Below are positions 16,190-25,384 of a stretch of DNA of 64,000 nucleotides, one piece after another. A program made the translations under genes and the position numbers. The notes under the pieces are model-generated. The model saw only the letters and a list, made by a program, of their open reading frames with translations. It made no database searches and had not been told where the DNA came from. The stretch comes from SSF53 sp036170535 (lineage in GTDB: Bacteria > Spirochaetota > Leptospiria > Leptospirales > Leptonemataceae): assembly GCA_036170535.1 (NCBI GenBank), contig JAVHPJ010000224.1, forward strand, positions 1 through 64,000, given 5' to 3'. Every line of letters begins with the position of its first letter. Within the stretch, counting starts at the first letter, position 1.

Positions 16190-18037
16190 ATGATCTGGCG
16201 CAGCTTCATCTTCCTGTCGATTTTCGCAGTTGGTGCGTCCGGCTGCAACATGCTGGATCAAATGGCCGAAGACGGTCTGTTCGGCCTGATCCCGGCCGAG
16301 CTGCCGGCGGATCAGGGCCATGTAGAGTTCCGCGACGACGGGAACATTCTGGTCGTCTTAAACAACGTCGACTTTCATTCCAATCCGCTCTACAGCGACG
16401 CGTCGATTATCATGGTCTGGGTTTATCCGCGCGGGGCGGATCCCGCGCGGCGCTGCTGCAGCGGTTCCGGCTGTCCGGCTATTGAAAGCCAATCCTGCCT
16501 TACCGGCGTCGGCTTCAGTAATGATCTGGGCTTTGTCGGTTCGTATTATCTGAACACGCATCCGCCGTTCCCTTTTGATCGCAAAGCGACGCAACACTAT
16601 ATTCCGGTTTACGTTTCAGACAAAACGGGGACGCCGCAGAATTATCAGGGCGATTATCAAACCTTTTCCAGTCCGGTCCAGGCGATCGCCGATCGCTCGC
16701 GCTACGATTTATATTTGGGCGTATTTTTTTCAGCATTTTCGCCGGAGTATCCCGAGCCGCGCGTGCTGTCCGTGGAAGCGCAGGCGAGCGACCAGACGAT
16801 TTATTCTCCGGTTGCGCCGGATTTGCTTTCGCCGAAGATCGAGATCGAAGCGCGCTTTTTTCCCGAGTCGCGGGAAGACCCGGCCGGTTCCTGGTATACG
16901 GTTCCTTTTATTGCGTCATGGACGCCTTCCAGCGGTTCAGATCAGGGACTGCGCTTTCGCAATCGCATCCGGATTAACGAGATCGGCAACGCCATTAACG
17001 GCGTAACGGCGAATGATTTTGTGGAACTATACAATCCGACCGCTTTCAGCGTCCCGCTGTACAACGTGTATTTGCAGCGCTGGTCTGGATCCGGAACCGC
17101 GTGCGCAACCCTCGACGGCGGCAACGAAAAAATGAATCTGAGCGCGTACAGCATACCGCCCTTCGGGCGACTGACGCTCGCTCGGTCGGGACACAGCCTC
17201 AGCGGCGTGGATGCAATTTTCACCGGCAGCGTGATAGTCGGCGACACGGATTGTTTTGCGCTCACCTTCGATAACAACTCGCTGTTTAATCTCAGCGATC
17301 GTGATCTGATCGATTTTGTCGGCCTGGCGGGCGGCGGCAACTCCGAGACCGCGCCGGCGAGCGCCCTGTTTCCCAACATGTCGCTTTCCCGGTGTCCGGA
17401 AGGTTCCGATACCAACAACAACTCGGTCGATCTCGTGGTGCGCGCGCCGACGCCGGGCGCCGGCAACGATTGCGTGAATTCCGGCGATCCAACCGGTCTT
17501 GTAATTAACGAGTGGGGCGACGATACCTCCACGAACCTCGACTACATTGAGTTAAAAAACCTGGGCCCGAATCCGGCGCGCATTGATGCATCGCTGCGCA
17601 TCGTGTACGGCGGCAAGGGCGCGGGCGTGCTCGGTTACCTCCCGGCCGGAATTAACGATCCGGCCCAGCTGGTCGCCATCAGTTCCGCTCTGGACGTCGC
17701 GTCCGGCGAGATTGTGCTTGTGGCGAATTCCGATGTAACGGCCGGCGATCTGGCCGCACTGCGCGCTTTTTCCGGTTTCACCGGACGTATTCTGCTGTCG
17801 TCCGAGACCACCCTGATTGGCGCGAACGATCGGCTGCATCAGACCCAGGCGCGCCTGACGAACGGCTTTGCAAATTGGTCGTACACGCCCTTTCCCTTCA
17901 CGCCGGGGACCTCGACCTATTCTTCGCTCAAACCCGGCTTCACCTTCGGGACGAGCGCTACTGACGACAACGCCCAATGGTGCAACGGAATCGCTCCCGG
18001 CTTCCGCACGCCGGGCGTAAATAATCCTTCCTGTTGA
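16190..18037 (+). CDS. Lamin-tail-domain lipoprotein
   Basis: A 615-residue exported protein with a lipoprotein-type signal (VGASGC, Cys19). Residues about 40-255 form a unique domain with several Cys (RRCCSGSGC) and no recognised family. Two lamin-tail domains follow: RINEIG...DFVELYNP (about 263-375) and VINEWG...DYIELKNL (about 430-540). It starts five bases after the previous stop, so it belongs to the same operon. LTDs in bacteria occur on secreted nucleases and surface proteins; its ligand is unknown. Confidence 0.75.
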   Translation: MIWRSFIFLSIFAVGASGCNMLDQMAEDGLFGLIPAELPADQGHVEFRDDGNILVVLNNVDFHSNPLYSDASIIMVWVYPRGADPARRCCSGSGCPAIESQSCLTGVGFSNDLGFVGSYYLNTHPPFPFDRKATQHYIPVYVSDKTGTPQNYQGDYQTFSSPVQAIADRSRYDLYLGVFFSAFSPEYPEPRVLSVEAQASDQTIYSPVAPDLLSPKIEIEARFFPESREDPAGSWYTVPFIASWTPSSGSDQGLRFRNRIRINEIGNAINGVTANDFVELYNPTAFSVPLYNVYLQRWSGSGTACATLDGGNEKMNLSAYSIPPFGRLTLARSGHSLSGVDAIFTGSVIVGDTDCFALTFDNNSLFNLSDRDLIDFVGLAGGGNSETAPASALFPNMSLSRCPEGSDTNNNSVDLVVRAPTPGAGNDCVNSGDPTGLVINEWGDDTSTNLDYIELKNLGPNPARIDASLRIVYGGKGAGVLGYLPAGINDPAQLVAISSALDVASGEIVLVANSDVTAGDLAALRAFSGFTGRILLSSETTLIGANDRLHQTQARLTNGFANWSYTPFPFTPGTSTYSSLKPGFTFGTSATDDNAQWCNGIAPGFRTPGVNNPSC

Positions 18038-18044
18038 CACTATC

Positions 18045-19931
18045 ATGAAAAAATTGCGCCTATCACAATTTATCCTGATGACCCTGCTCTGGGCGGCGTT
18101 CCCGCCGTTGTTCGCGCAGGCGGAGGAGGAATCCGGGGGCGGCTTTGAAGTGGAAACGCCGCCGGCGAACGTTGACGAAAGCAGAGCGGAGACGCCGGAG
18201 CCGGCGAAGCCGACGGAACCGCTCGCGCCGGCCGGCGCTGGCGCGGCCGAACCCGAGCTTCGGCGCCGTCGCGGGCCGCCTTCGGCGTATGGCAGCGGCG
18301 ACTATGAATACAATTACAACTACTTTGACCAGGATCAGGAAGGTCGTTCGCGTTTTGTCGATCGCATACAGTGGCGCGTGATATTCTGGACCAATGGAAA
18401 CTACTTTAACAACAGCGATCTGCGCAAGATTAATGAGGCGAACGAAGAGAGCGTGCGTCAGACGGACGACCGCATGTACTTCGCCCTCAGCGGCGCCGAG
18501 GTGAACTTCTTTTTCCCGATTAATCCCCGCCTGGACGTGCGCATGGATTTATGGCGCACCGGCTTCTGGGGCGGCGATCAGCTCGCCGGCCGCGATGCAA
18601 ATAACGACAGTCGGCGTACGCCCGTCGGCGCCAATACGGTGAACTTCGGGCAGATGTATCTGGATATTCATATGCAGCCGGAATCGCTGCGCGACAGCCG
18701 ACTGGATCTCAGCGTGGGGCGGCAGTACTACTCGCTCGGCGGCGAAATTGACCGCGAGTACTATCTGGACGATTCGCTCGATGCGGTGTTCCTGAAATGG
18801 TACGGCCAGTACGGTCGACTGGACTTGATGCTGATTGACTTATTCGGTTCCGGCGCGGACACCCAGGAGGTCAATTTTGTTCAGTCCATGAGTTATGATT
18901 CGGAAAAGCAACGTGCGTTTAACGGCGATTCGAACACGTATCGCCAGGGCCTGACCTATCGATTGCCTTTGATCGGAGACTTTGATCTGGGCGGGACGCA
19001 TCTGGAAGTGCGCGGATTTTATTACTACGCGCGCATGGGCGGCCTGAATGACGGCGGATCGGATCGCTCCAACGAGGGCGCGGCCTCGAACGACGCTGAT
19101 CGGGATTTTGTTTTTATGCGCGGCGTGCGGCTCAATGCCGGTTATTCGAGCTGGGTGCGCGCCTCGTTGTCCGTGGCGGATAGCTTTGGCATCGATCGCA
19201 AGGCGACCGACCAGTACCTTTTGCCTTCGCGGGATGTCGATGCCAACGGCCGTAGCTGGCAACTTGAAACGGAATTCGTGTTCTTTGGTCGTGCGTTGAT
19301 TCTGCGGCCGACGTATTTTTTTGCGGAAGGCGGGCGGTACTACCTGAACGGCGAACAGTTTTCGCACGGCTTTACAGCGTTTAAGGGCGATCAGATCGGC
19401 GGGCTATTGACAAATCTGAACTGGGGCCTGCACCCGTCCGGCTATGTTGACGACGATGGAATCGACAACACGCCCTTCGATCGCGATCGCAAGTCCGGCG
19501 CCGAGGTGAAACACATCGGACTAAAAGTCGGCTGGCCGGATCAATTTTATTTCACCTTTGACTGGAGCCGCATCAGCGATACCAATCAAACTGGAATCTT
19601 TGGCCTTGCGCGGCGTCGGCCCTTTGCGGGTCTATTCTCAAATTCCGCTCCGATTGGCGCAGTGGAGCAGGCCCTGCTTTTGAGTCTGGGCCAGCAGCTG
19701 TTTCCCGAACAGGCGGCGGTGCTGGCGGCGCAGCGCCGCTTTGGCCAGACCCTGGGCGAGGAGTACACCAGCGGCATTGAATGGAACGTCACCAGCGGCT
19801 GGCGGGTATGGGCGATTGCGGGCGTGTTTTTTCCGATGCGCTACTACAACACGGCCGGTCTGGTGTCCGACGCGCCCCAGGGCAACGCGCGCTTCACGGG
19901 CGCGCAGATCGGCACGCGGATTGTTTTCTGA
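18045..19931 (+). CDS. Predicted outer-membrane beta-barrel protein (porin/alginate-export-like)
   Basis: A 628-residue protein with a Sec signal (ILMTLLWAAFPPLFAQA), a Pro/Glu-rich linker (about 25-75), then alternating amphipathic strands rich in Tyr, Trp and Arg. The C-terminal residue is Phe (GAQIGTRIVF), the classic signature for barrel insertion by BAM. Segments such as LSVGRQYYSLGGE resemble alginate-export-type porins. It lies between LTD-protein genes with gaps of 7 and 15 bp, so it could be the exporter or surface anchor of those proteins; this is inference from position only. Confidence 0.72.
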   Translation: MKKLRLSQFILMTLLWAAFPPLFAQAEEESGGGFEVETPPANVDESRAETPEPAKPTEPLAPAGAGAAEPELRRRRGPPSAYGSGDYEYNYNYFDQDQEGRSRFVDRIQWRVIFWTNGNYFNNSDLRKINEANEESVRQTDDRMYFALSGAEVNFFFPINPRLDVRMDLWRTGFWGGDQLAGRDANNDSRRTPVGANTVNFGQMYLDIHMQPESLRDSRLDLSVGRQYYSLGGEIDREYYLDDSLDAVFLKWYGQYGRLDLMLIDLFGSGADTQEVNFVQSMSYDSEKQRAFNGDSNTYRQGLTYRLPLIGDFDLGGTHLEVRGFYYYARMGGLNDGGSDRSNEGAASNDADRDFVFMRGVRLNAGYSSWVRASLSVADSFGIDRKATDQYLLPSRDVDANGRSWQLETEFVFFGRALILRPTYFFAEGGRYYLNGEQFSHGFTAFKGDQIGGLLTNLNWGLHPSGYVDDDGIDNTPFDRDRKSGAEVKHIGLKVGWPDQFYFTFDWSRISDTNQTGIFGLARRRPFAGLFSNSAPIGAVEQALLLSLGQQLFPEQAAVLAAQRRFGQTLGEEYTSGIEWNVTSGWRVWAIAGVFFPMRYYNTAGLVSDAPQGNARFTGAQIGTRIVF

Positions 19932-19946
19932 TCGGGGAGTAACACA

Positions 19947-22787
19947 ATGCATAACACTCGCGCCAACCCTGACCATAGACCGCATGCGCTGCGCAGCCTG
20001 TCGCGTCTCACGGCGGCGGCGTTGCTCGCATCCGCATTGACCGTGTGCAACAATTCCGATGGCGAAACGATATTCGGCGCGCCGGGATTTTTCTTCGGCG
20101 GCCCGGCGCGATTTTCCGTGTTTTATAACGATCCCGGCGTGTCCGAAGAAACGAGCGTTGATAAAAAGGTGGATCTGGAATTGGTCGAGCTGATCGACAA
20201 TGCCGAGTCGACCGTTGATCTGGCGATTTATAATCTGGGACGCCAGTCGGTTATGGACGCGCTGATACGCGCCGAAGAACGCGGCGTGCGCGTGCGCCTG
20301 GTGGGCGACGTGGACGAAGCCGTTACAGACGGCTATCGCAGCATACTGCGGACGAACATACCCTTTTCGCTGGGCAACTCTACCGCCATCCAGCACAACA
20401 AGTTCTGCGTGGCCGACGGCCGCTTTCTCTTCATGGGCACGGCGAACATCACCGATTCCGATCTCACCCGCAACAATAACAACTTTATGATTATCGAGAG
20501 TCCCGAGATCGCGGCGGTCTTCACCCAGGAATTCGAGCAGATGTTCTTCGGTCGCTACGGATCCCGCAAAGAGCCCTTTACGACCCGCCGCAATTTCACG
20601 GTAAATTTTACGCCCGTGGAGGTCTATTTCAGTCCGTATGACGGTCAGGACGCCATGGATCGTCTGGTCGAGTTAATCGACGGCGCGCAAAGCGAAATCC
20701 ATTTTATGATCTTCGCCTTTACCCACGACGAAATGGCGGCGGCGCTGATTCGCGCGGCGCGGCGCGGAGTGCGCGTGCAGGGCATTCACGACAAGACCTT
20801 TATTCGCGGCGTTTCAATGGAAGCGCCGCGCCTCTACAACGCCGGCCGCTTCCTGCCGACCGGTCCTTTTGTGCGCGAGGACGGCAACGAGTTCACATCC
20901 GTCAAGGGCGTCAGCGCGCATGGCGGCAAACTGCATGCAAAGACGATCATCATTGATCGCAGCATCGTCAGCACGGGGTCGTTTAACTGGTCCACCAACG
21001 CAGTGGACAACAACGACGAAAACATGCTCGTCGTGCACAATCCGCTCGCCGCCCAGGTTTTGCTCGATCAGTGGCAGCGCGTCTGGGACGTGTCCCGACC
21101 GATCACCAATCAAATCGATCGCACTGGCGGCGATGTCGCGAGCTACGGCGACATAGTAATTTCCGAGGCGCTCTGGTCCGGCAGTTATACCGGGTCCACG
21201 TATTCCGTCGACGACGATTACATCGAGTTTTATAACGCGTCTTCCCGTCCGATTGACATCAGTCACTGGTATATCACGTGGGAGGAGGATGAAGCGCGCA
21301 TCTTTCCCATTCCCGATCGCTACAATTGGTACGAGCCCGGCGTCGCGTCGCGTCATCTTTCCAGCGGCCGTCTGATCATACCCGCCGGCGGATACTTCCT
21401 GCTGAAAAGTTTGAACAGCGGCGTGATTAACGATTCCGACTTAAAAGTTTCCGGCACCAAGGAGTTCTCGCTCGCAAGTTCGTCCTTGCGCATCCGGCTT
21501 TACGATACGGCCTTCAATCTGATCGACGAGGCGGGCGACGGGGGGCCGCCTCCGGCCGGTCGTCTCGATAGTTTTCGCAATGTTTCGTACAGCATGGAGC
21601 GTTTCTTTTATCCGATCGGGAATCCGCAGGCCGGACGCGCCCTGCCGGGAAACAGCGCTGGCGCCTGGTATACTTCGAACGGCAATAATCTGACCGGCGC
21701 CAGCCTGCGCGGCCTGGGGCAGATTGAATCGAGCTTCGGCGTGTGCACGACAAGCGGAACCGCTGCGGAGCGGTGTACGGTCGGCACTCCGAACTACACC
21801 GGCGCCACGACCTCCCTGGCGGCCGCTTCGATCGCCAGCGGCGGCGAAAACGCCTACGCCAATCGGCCCCTGGCTGCGTACGCCACCGGATCCAATTCTG
21901 CGGAAGTACGCATGCGCTGGGCGATGCAGGCCGCGCCGACCGTAAGCGGCGGGGCGTGTCCGTGTACGGTCCAACTTAAAAGCGGCGATCCGTCCGTGTT
22001 GACCCTCACAACTGCGACGCAGACGCCCGGCGCAAGTTATGATCTCGTTGTGGGCTCCGCTCTGGATATCACCGGCGCCGGGGCGGCCGGCGGCTCGATC
22101 AGCTTTACCGGCGCCGGGTTGGGCCGCGCCGCTTTGAGCATTGATCGCGTATATCCGGCGCGTTCGGGCGGACAGGACATAGTTACGCTGCGCGCTTCGA
22201 GCGGCGGAACGCTGTCGGGGCTCGGCATCTACTATTTTGACGCGTTCGCGTCCACGCCGCAATTGCTCTATCGCCTGGCGGACGCGCCGATCACGAACGG
22301 GCAGTACGTGGAAGTGCGCCTGAGTTCGGCCTGCGATTTGCCGTGCAGCACCGCGTCCGTAACTTCCGAAGACCGAAGAATCGCAGTGTCGCCGAGTTTC
22401 AACATTACAGCCAATCCTTCCGGCGCCGCAAGTTCCGCCGGCCTGACGGCGACCAACACGTGGGAAGTATTTTCGCCGATTGAGGGCCTCTCCTCGACGG
22501 ACGGCCTTATCCTGATCAGCTACGACCTCAGTCAGCCTCCGCTGGATGTCATGTGCTACAGCAATCGCGACGGGGACATGTCGCAAGGCCTGATGCGCGG
22601 CGGGATGCGGCGCCTGTTTCGATTGGGCCCGGGCGTCTACGACCTGGGTGCGCAATTGCCGGTGGATCAAGCGAACGACTTTAACATCCAGAGTCGTTGT
22701 TCGCATTTTTTCGGCAGCGGCGACGACTACCTGCAGCGCACGAACTTCGCGCGCCGCGCGGACTCCTTCGCCTGCGTGAATTGCTGA
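19947..22787 (+). CDS. Phospholipase D-like protein with lamin-tail domain
   Basis: A 946-residue exported protein (signal SRLTAAALLASALTVC, Cys34). It has two intact PLD HxKx4D motifs: His150/Lys152/Asp157 (HNKFCVAD) and His330/Lys332/Asp337 (HAKTIIID), each followed by a GT/GS-N motif (GTANIT, GSFNWS). A lamin-tail domain follows (about residues 395-510, IVISEALW...DYIEFYNA), then a long Ser/Gly/Ala-rich region of unknown fold with Cys pairs. It could be a secreted nuclease or phospholipase; PLD-LTD combinations are compatible with either. GGGGAG lies well placed before the ATG. Last gene of the cluster. Confidence 0.82.
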   Translation: MHNTRANPDHRPHALRSLSRLTAAALLASALTVCNNSDGETIFGAPGFFFGGPARFSVFYNDPGVSEETSVDKKVDLELVELIDNAESTVDLAIYNLGRQSVMDALIRAEERGVRVRLVGDVDEAVTDGYRSILRTNIPFSLGNSTAIQHNKFCVADGRFLFMGTANITDSDLTRNNNNFMIIESPEIAAVFTQEFEQMFFGRYGSRKEPFTTRRNFTVNFTPVEVYFSPYDGQDAMDRLVELIDGAQSEIHFMIFAFTHDEMAAALIRAARRGVRVQGIHDKTFIRGVSMEAPRLYNAGRFLPTGPFVREDGNEFTSVKGVSAHGGKLHAKTIIIDRSIVSTGSFNWSTNAVDNNDENMLVVHNPLAAQVLLDQWQRVWDVSRPITNQIDRTGGDVASYGDIVISEALWSGSYTGSTYSVDDDYIEFYNASSRPIDISHWYITWEEDEARIFPIPDRYNWYEPGVASRHLSSGRLIIPAGGYFLLKSLNSGVINDSDLKVSGTKEFSLASSSLRIRLYDTAFNLIDEAGDGGPPPAGRLDSFRNVSYSMERFFYPIGNPQAGRALPGNSAGAWYTSNGNNLTGASLRGLGQIESSFGVCTTSGTAAERCTVGTPNYTGATTSLAAASIASGGENAYANRPLAAYATGSNSAEVRMRWAMQAAPTVSGGACPCTVQLKSGDPSVLTLTTATQTPGASYDLVVGSALDITGAGAAGGSISFTGAGLGRAALSIDRVYPARSGGQDIVTLRASSGGTLSGLGIYYFDAFASTPQLLYRLADAPITNGQYVEVRLSSACDLPCSTASVTSEDRRIAVSPSFNITANPSGAASSAGLTATNTWEVFSPIEGLSSTDGLILISYDLSQPPLDVMCYSNRDGDMSQGLMRGGMRRLFRLGPGVYDLGAQLPVDQANDFNIQSRCSHFFGSGDDYLQRTNFARRADSFACVNC

Positions 22788-22795
22788 GCGAGACG

Positions 22796-22841
22796 CCGGC
22801 GCGCCAACGCCGGACAGAGGGCGCGTTTGGATGTGCGCCCT
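22796..22841. terminator. Two GC hairpins between convergent genes
   Basis: Inverted repeats CCGGCG (22796-22801)/CGCCGG (22808-22813) and AGGGCGC (22818-22824)/GCGCCCT (22835-22841) lie in the 74-bp gap between the convergent PLD and HAD genes. Neither has a T-tract, so a terminator role is plausible by position but weak. Confidence 0.35.
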
Positions 22842-22861
22842 GGAATTCACGCGCTTAAATC

Positions 22862-23779
22862 TTACCGCGGGCAATCGCCGCTATCGTACGATTCAATCGC
22901 CAACTCGCGCCCGCGCGGGTCGCGCCAGAGCGCGTTTATGCCGGGTTCGCGAGCGCCGATCCGGCTCTGCATATAGACAAAGCCTGCGCCGCTTGAGCGA
23001 CGAATATAGTCGAAAAACTCGTAGCGCAGATCGGGAAAGGCCGCCGGCAAAAGTTGCATGGCGCCGATTGCGTAGTGATCGGTATCTTCGTGGTATTCGA
23101 TGCGTTCCAGTTCCGCGCCGCGCGTCTGCGCGATTTCGATGAGCGCGGCCATCAGCAATGTCTTTTTGTCGCCCGAACCGGACGTATTAAAGCGCTTCCA
23201 GAGCCGGTCCCCAAAGTGCGCGTGATTGATCGGCAATACCGCGTCCGGCTCCGCATCGCGCAGGGCCAGATAGTCGAGAATCGATGCGTAGTTGTGTCGG
23301 TCGCTGCGCGCTGTAATCACAAAAACCAGATCACCGCGTGCACGCGCGCGGCGCAGGGCGCCCAGTGCGCTTTCAATCGGCTGGGTGTCAAACAGCGCGC
23401 GGCGCGAGTAGACGCTGTAGTCGGCCTCTTCGCCCGGAGCGAGCCGCCCGCATTTGGAATCATCGAGGCGGCGGGCGCCGGCAAGCGTACGCACGGGAGT
23501 CAGGGTGCGCGTGTCCGCCAGGGTATGGTCAAAATCGAAAAATGCAATGCCGTGCGCCGAGCGCGCGTGCGCCCAGCCTGCGAAGGCCCGGTTGCCCTCA
23601 ACGACGCTCTCAACTGCGGCGAGTATGCGCAAATGTTCGGCCTGGTAGAGTGCGAGACTGCTCGCTGCGCCGGGGCTCAGCTGAATTTGCGATCCGCTGG
23701 CGCAGGCGCCCGCGACCAGAACGCAGACGGAGACCAGCGTCTGGCAGGCGGCGGCGAAGACAAACTTCACGCCCTGCAT
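22862..23779 (-). CDS. HAD-superfamily phosphatase-like lipoprotein
   Basis: A 305-residue exported protein: signal VSVCVLVAGAC (Cys26), then a HAD fold with motif I FFDFDHTLAD (nucleophile and acid Asp), motif II VFVITARSD, a Lys pair in GDKKTLL and motif III HEDTDHY. The HAD core carries an extended cap. It is probably a periplasmic or surface phosphohydrolase. Its ATG overlaps the TGA of the upstream Lcl-domain gene (ATGA), so the two are coupled. Confidence 0.78.
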   Translation of the reverse strand: MQGVKFVFAAACQTLVSVCVLVAGACASGSQIQLSPGAASSLALYQAEHLRILAAVESVVEGNRAFAGWAHARSAHGIAFFDFDHTLADTRTLTPVRTLAGARRLDDSKCGRLAPGEEADYSVYSRRALFDTQPIESALGALRRARARGDLVFVITARSDRHNYASILDYLALRDAEPDAVLPINHAHFGDRLWKRFNTSGSGDKKTLLMAALIEIAQTRGAELERIEYHEDTDHYAIGAMQLLPAAFPDLRYEFFDYIRRSSGAGFVYMQSRIGAREPGINALWRDPRGRELAIESYDSGDCPR

Positions 23780-24441
23780 CAGTCCTGGTCGTGATCCTTA
23801 ATTTGATCGAGGGGTAATATGCTTGCCGGCGGCTCATTTTGAATGGCTTCCGGACTGTCCTCATCGGAGGAATCATCGTCGTCACCGCCGTCTTCGTCTT
23901 CCTCCGCTGCGCGTACGTTCGCCGGGCGAGGATCGGCAATGCAGCGCACATGCGCCCCATGAGCCAGGGTTTCGCCCAGGCTGCGCGCTGCGCTGAAGTG
24001 GACTGTCCAACGGCTGCGGTCGCTGTCCTGGAACGGGCTGCGCGACCAGTAGGGGCCGTTCGCAGCGGCCGGAAAGACGCTTGCGTCTATGTATGGCGGC
24101 GCCGGCAGTTCCGGGCGCAGCAGGCTTTCGAGATCGCTGCGCGACGGCAGGCGCCAGGCCTTGCCGGCGAGATTCAGACGACGGCAGTAGTCGCGCGCCT
24201 GAAACCAGTTTATCGGTCGCGCACGTCCAATGCACTCGCGTCCGGCGGCTTCCTGACCGTAGCTGCACGGCTGCCAGATGCGCGTTCCGTCCGTAACGAC
24301 GCCATTTTGAACGCGCAGGCCAGGCGCTCCAGCGCCGGTCGGCGGCCTTTCCGGCGCAGACCAGAATGCATCCCAGGATGCGCAGCCAGGCAGCACTGCG
24401 CAAAACAGCCAGAGGAATCCAGCGGAGAACCGGGGACGCAT
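23779..24441 (-). CDS. Lcl (DUF1566) domain lipoprotein
   Basis: A 220-residue lipoprotein (FCAVLPGC, Cys20) with an Lcl/DUF1566 domain at about residues 48-170: INWFQARDYCRRLNLAGKAWRLPSRSDLESLL in pieces, YWSRSPF and VRCIADPRP. The domain is related to C-type-lectin-like FGE folds and is used for surface adhesion in some bacteria. The last 45 residues are a strongly acidic Asp/Glu tail (EEDEDGGDDDDSSDED). Translationally coupled to the downstream HAD gene. Confidence 0.75.
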   Translation of the reverse strand: MRPRFSAGFLWLFCAVLPGCASWDAFWSAPERPPTGAGAPGLRVQNGVVTDGTRIWQPCSYGQEAAGRECIGRARPINWFQARDYCRRLNLAGKAWRLPSRSDLESLLRPELPAPPYIDASVFPAAANGPYWSRSPFQDSDRSRWTVHFSAARSLGETLAHGAHVRCIADPRPANVRAAEEDEDGGDDDDSSDEDSPEAIQNEPPASILPLDQIKDHDQD

Positions 24442-24505
24442 AGTTCAGCTCAAGCCAGAGAGGTTACAGGTGAAAGGCGAAACCATGACAAAAGTCCGCT
24501 GCGCT

Positions 24506-25339
24506 TCACGCCAGAAAGGGCGTCGTTTTTTCGTAGAGCCAGTCGGGCAGCTTGCGCTTGAGCGTTTCGTGGATCTGGTCGCGGCGATAACGCGGCGAAA
24601 AATGGATCAGAAACAAATGTTCCACGTCGCGAAAGGCTTCGGCGTTTGCGGCGATCTCGTCCAGATGCGTATGGCCCCATTCGCGCGCGCGTTCTTTGGG
24701 TCGCTTCTCGCAAATATAGGTGCACTCAAAAAAGAGTATCTTCGTTTTACGGATGATTTCGCGCTCAAGTACAAACTCAATCGTTGTGTCGCCGCTGAAG
24801 GCGACGTGCGGCGTAAACGATTCGTAGAACAAATCGTTGCGTTCATGTTTGAGCCGCGCAATTTCCGGTCCTTTCAAGCTGAGAAACTCCTCTTTCAATT
24901 TGGTGGTTTTTTCCACGATCACATAACCGTTTGAGGGGATCCGGTGAAAACTGCGCACCGCCTGAAATCCAAAATTGCCGCTCAGGGGATATACGCGATC
25001 ATAGTCGACCGGATGCAGATTGTAGTCCGACTGATAGCCTTCAATATCGCACCACAACTGGAGGATCTTGCGCAGGGCCGGCTCCATTTCCGGCGGCGTG
25101 TAAATGTCGGCAGCGGGCAGGCGGCGCAGGCAGCGTTGCGAGATGTAGTAAGGTATTCCTGCGCTGTGGTCCAGATGGCCGTGAGTTAAAAGCAGCTGCG
25201 GAATTTCCGTTAAACGCGGCGAGCCCACGCCAATATCAAACATCAGGCGAAAGCGCGGGACAGTCATGCAGGTATGCACGCCGCCTTCCGAAACGCCGTT
25301 GAAAATCCAATCGCGATAGCTGTACTCTGCTAGTTTAAT
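24506..25339 (-). CDS. RNase Z-like metallo-beta-lactamase-fold hydrolase, probable ATT start
   Basis: A metallo-beta-lactamase hydrolase resembling RNase Z: THGHLDHSAG (metal-binding HxHxDH), AFSGDTT (bridging Asp), FECTY and HTHLDEI, with a late LIHFSPRY. The first ATG or GTG in frame (GTG 25279, ATG 25267) removes the first beta-strand. Upstream the frame stays open and reads KLAEYSYRDWIFNGVSEGG, a plausible N-terminal strand. An ATT (25337-25339) lies 7 nt after a perfect AGGAG (25347-25351). I therefore place the start at 25339 (277 residues). It could be tRNA 3' processing or an orphan hydrolase. Confidence 0.72.
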   Translation of the reverse strand: MKLAEYSYRDWIFNGVSEGGVHTCMTVPRFRLMFDIGVGSPRLTEIPQLLLTHGHLDHSAGIPYYISQRCLRRLPAADIYTPPEMEPALRKILQLWCDIEGYQSDYNLHPVDYDRVYPLSGNFGFQAVRSFHRIPSNGYVIVEKTTKLKEEFLSLKGPEIARLKHERNDLFYESFTPHVAFSGDTTIEFVLEREIIRKTKILFFECTYICEKRPKERAREWGHTHLDEIAANAEAFRDVEHLFLIHFSPRYRRDQIHETLKRKLPDWLYEKTTPFLA

Positions 25340-25384
25340 AACGGGGCTCCTTATGCGCCGGCGGCGCGTGCGATCTTGCGAGTC

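Noticed and set aside
21441..22874. Minus-strand open frame of 477 codons
   Set aside because: Antisense to the PLD-lamin-tail gene; low-complexity Arg/Gln/Ala product.
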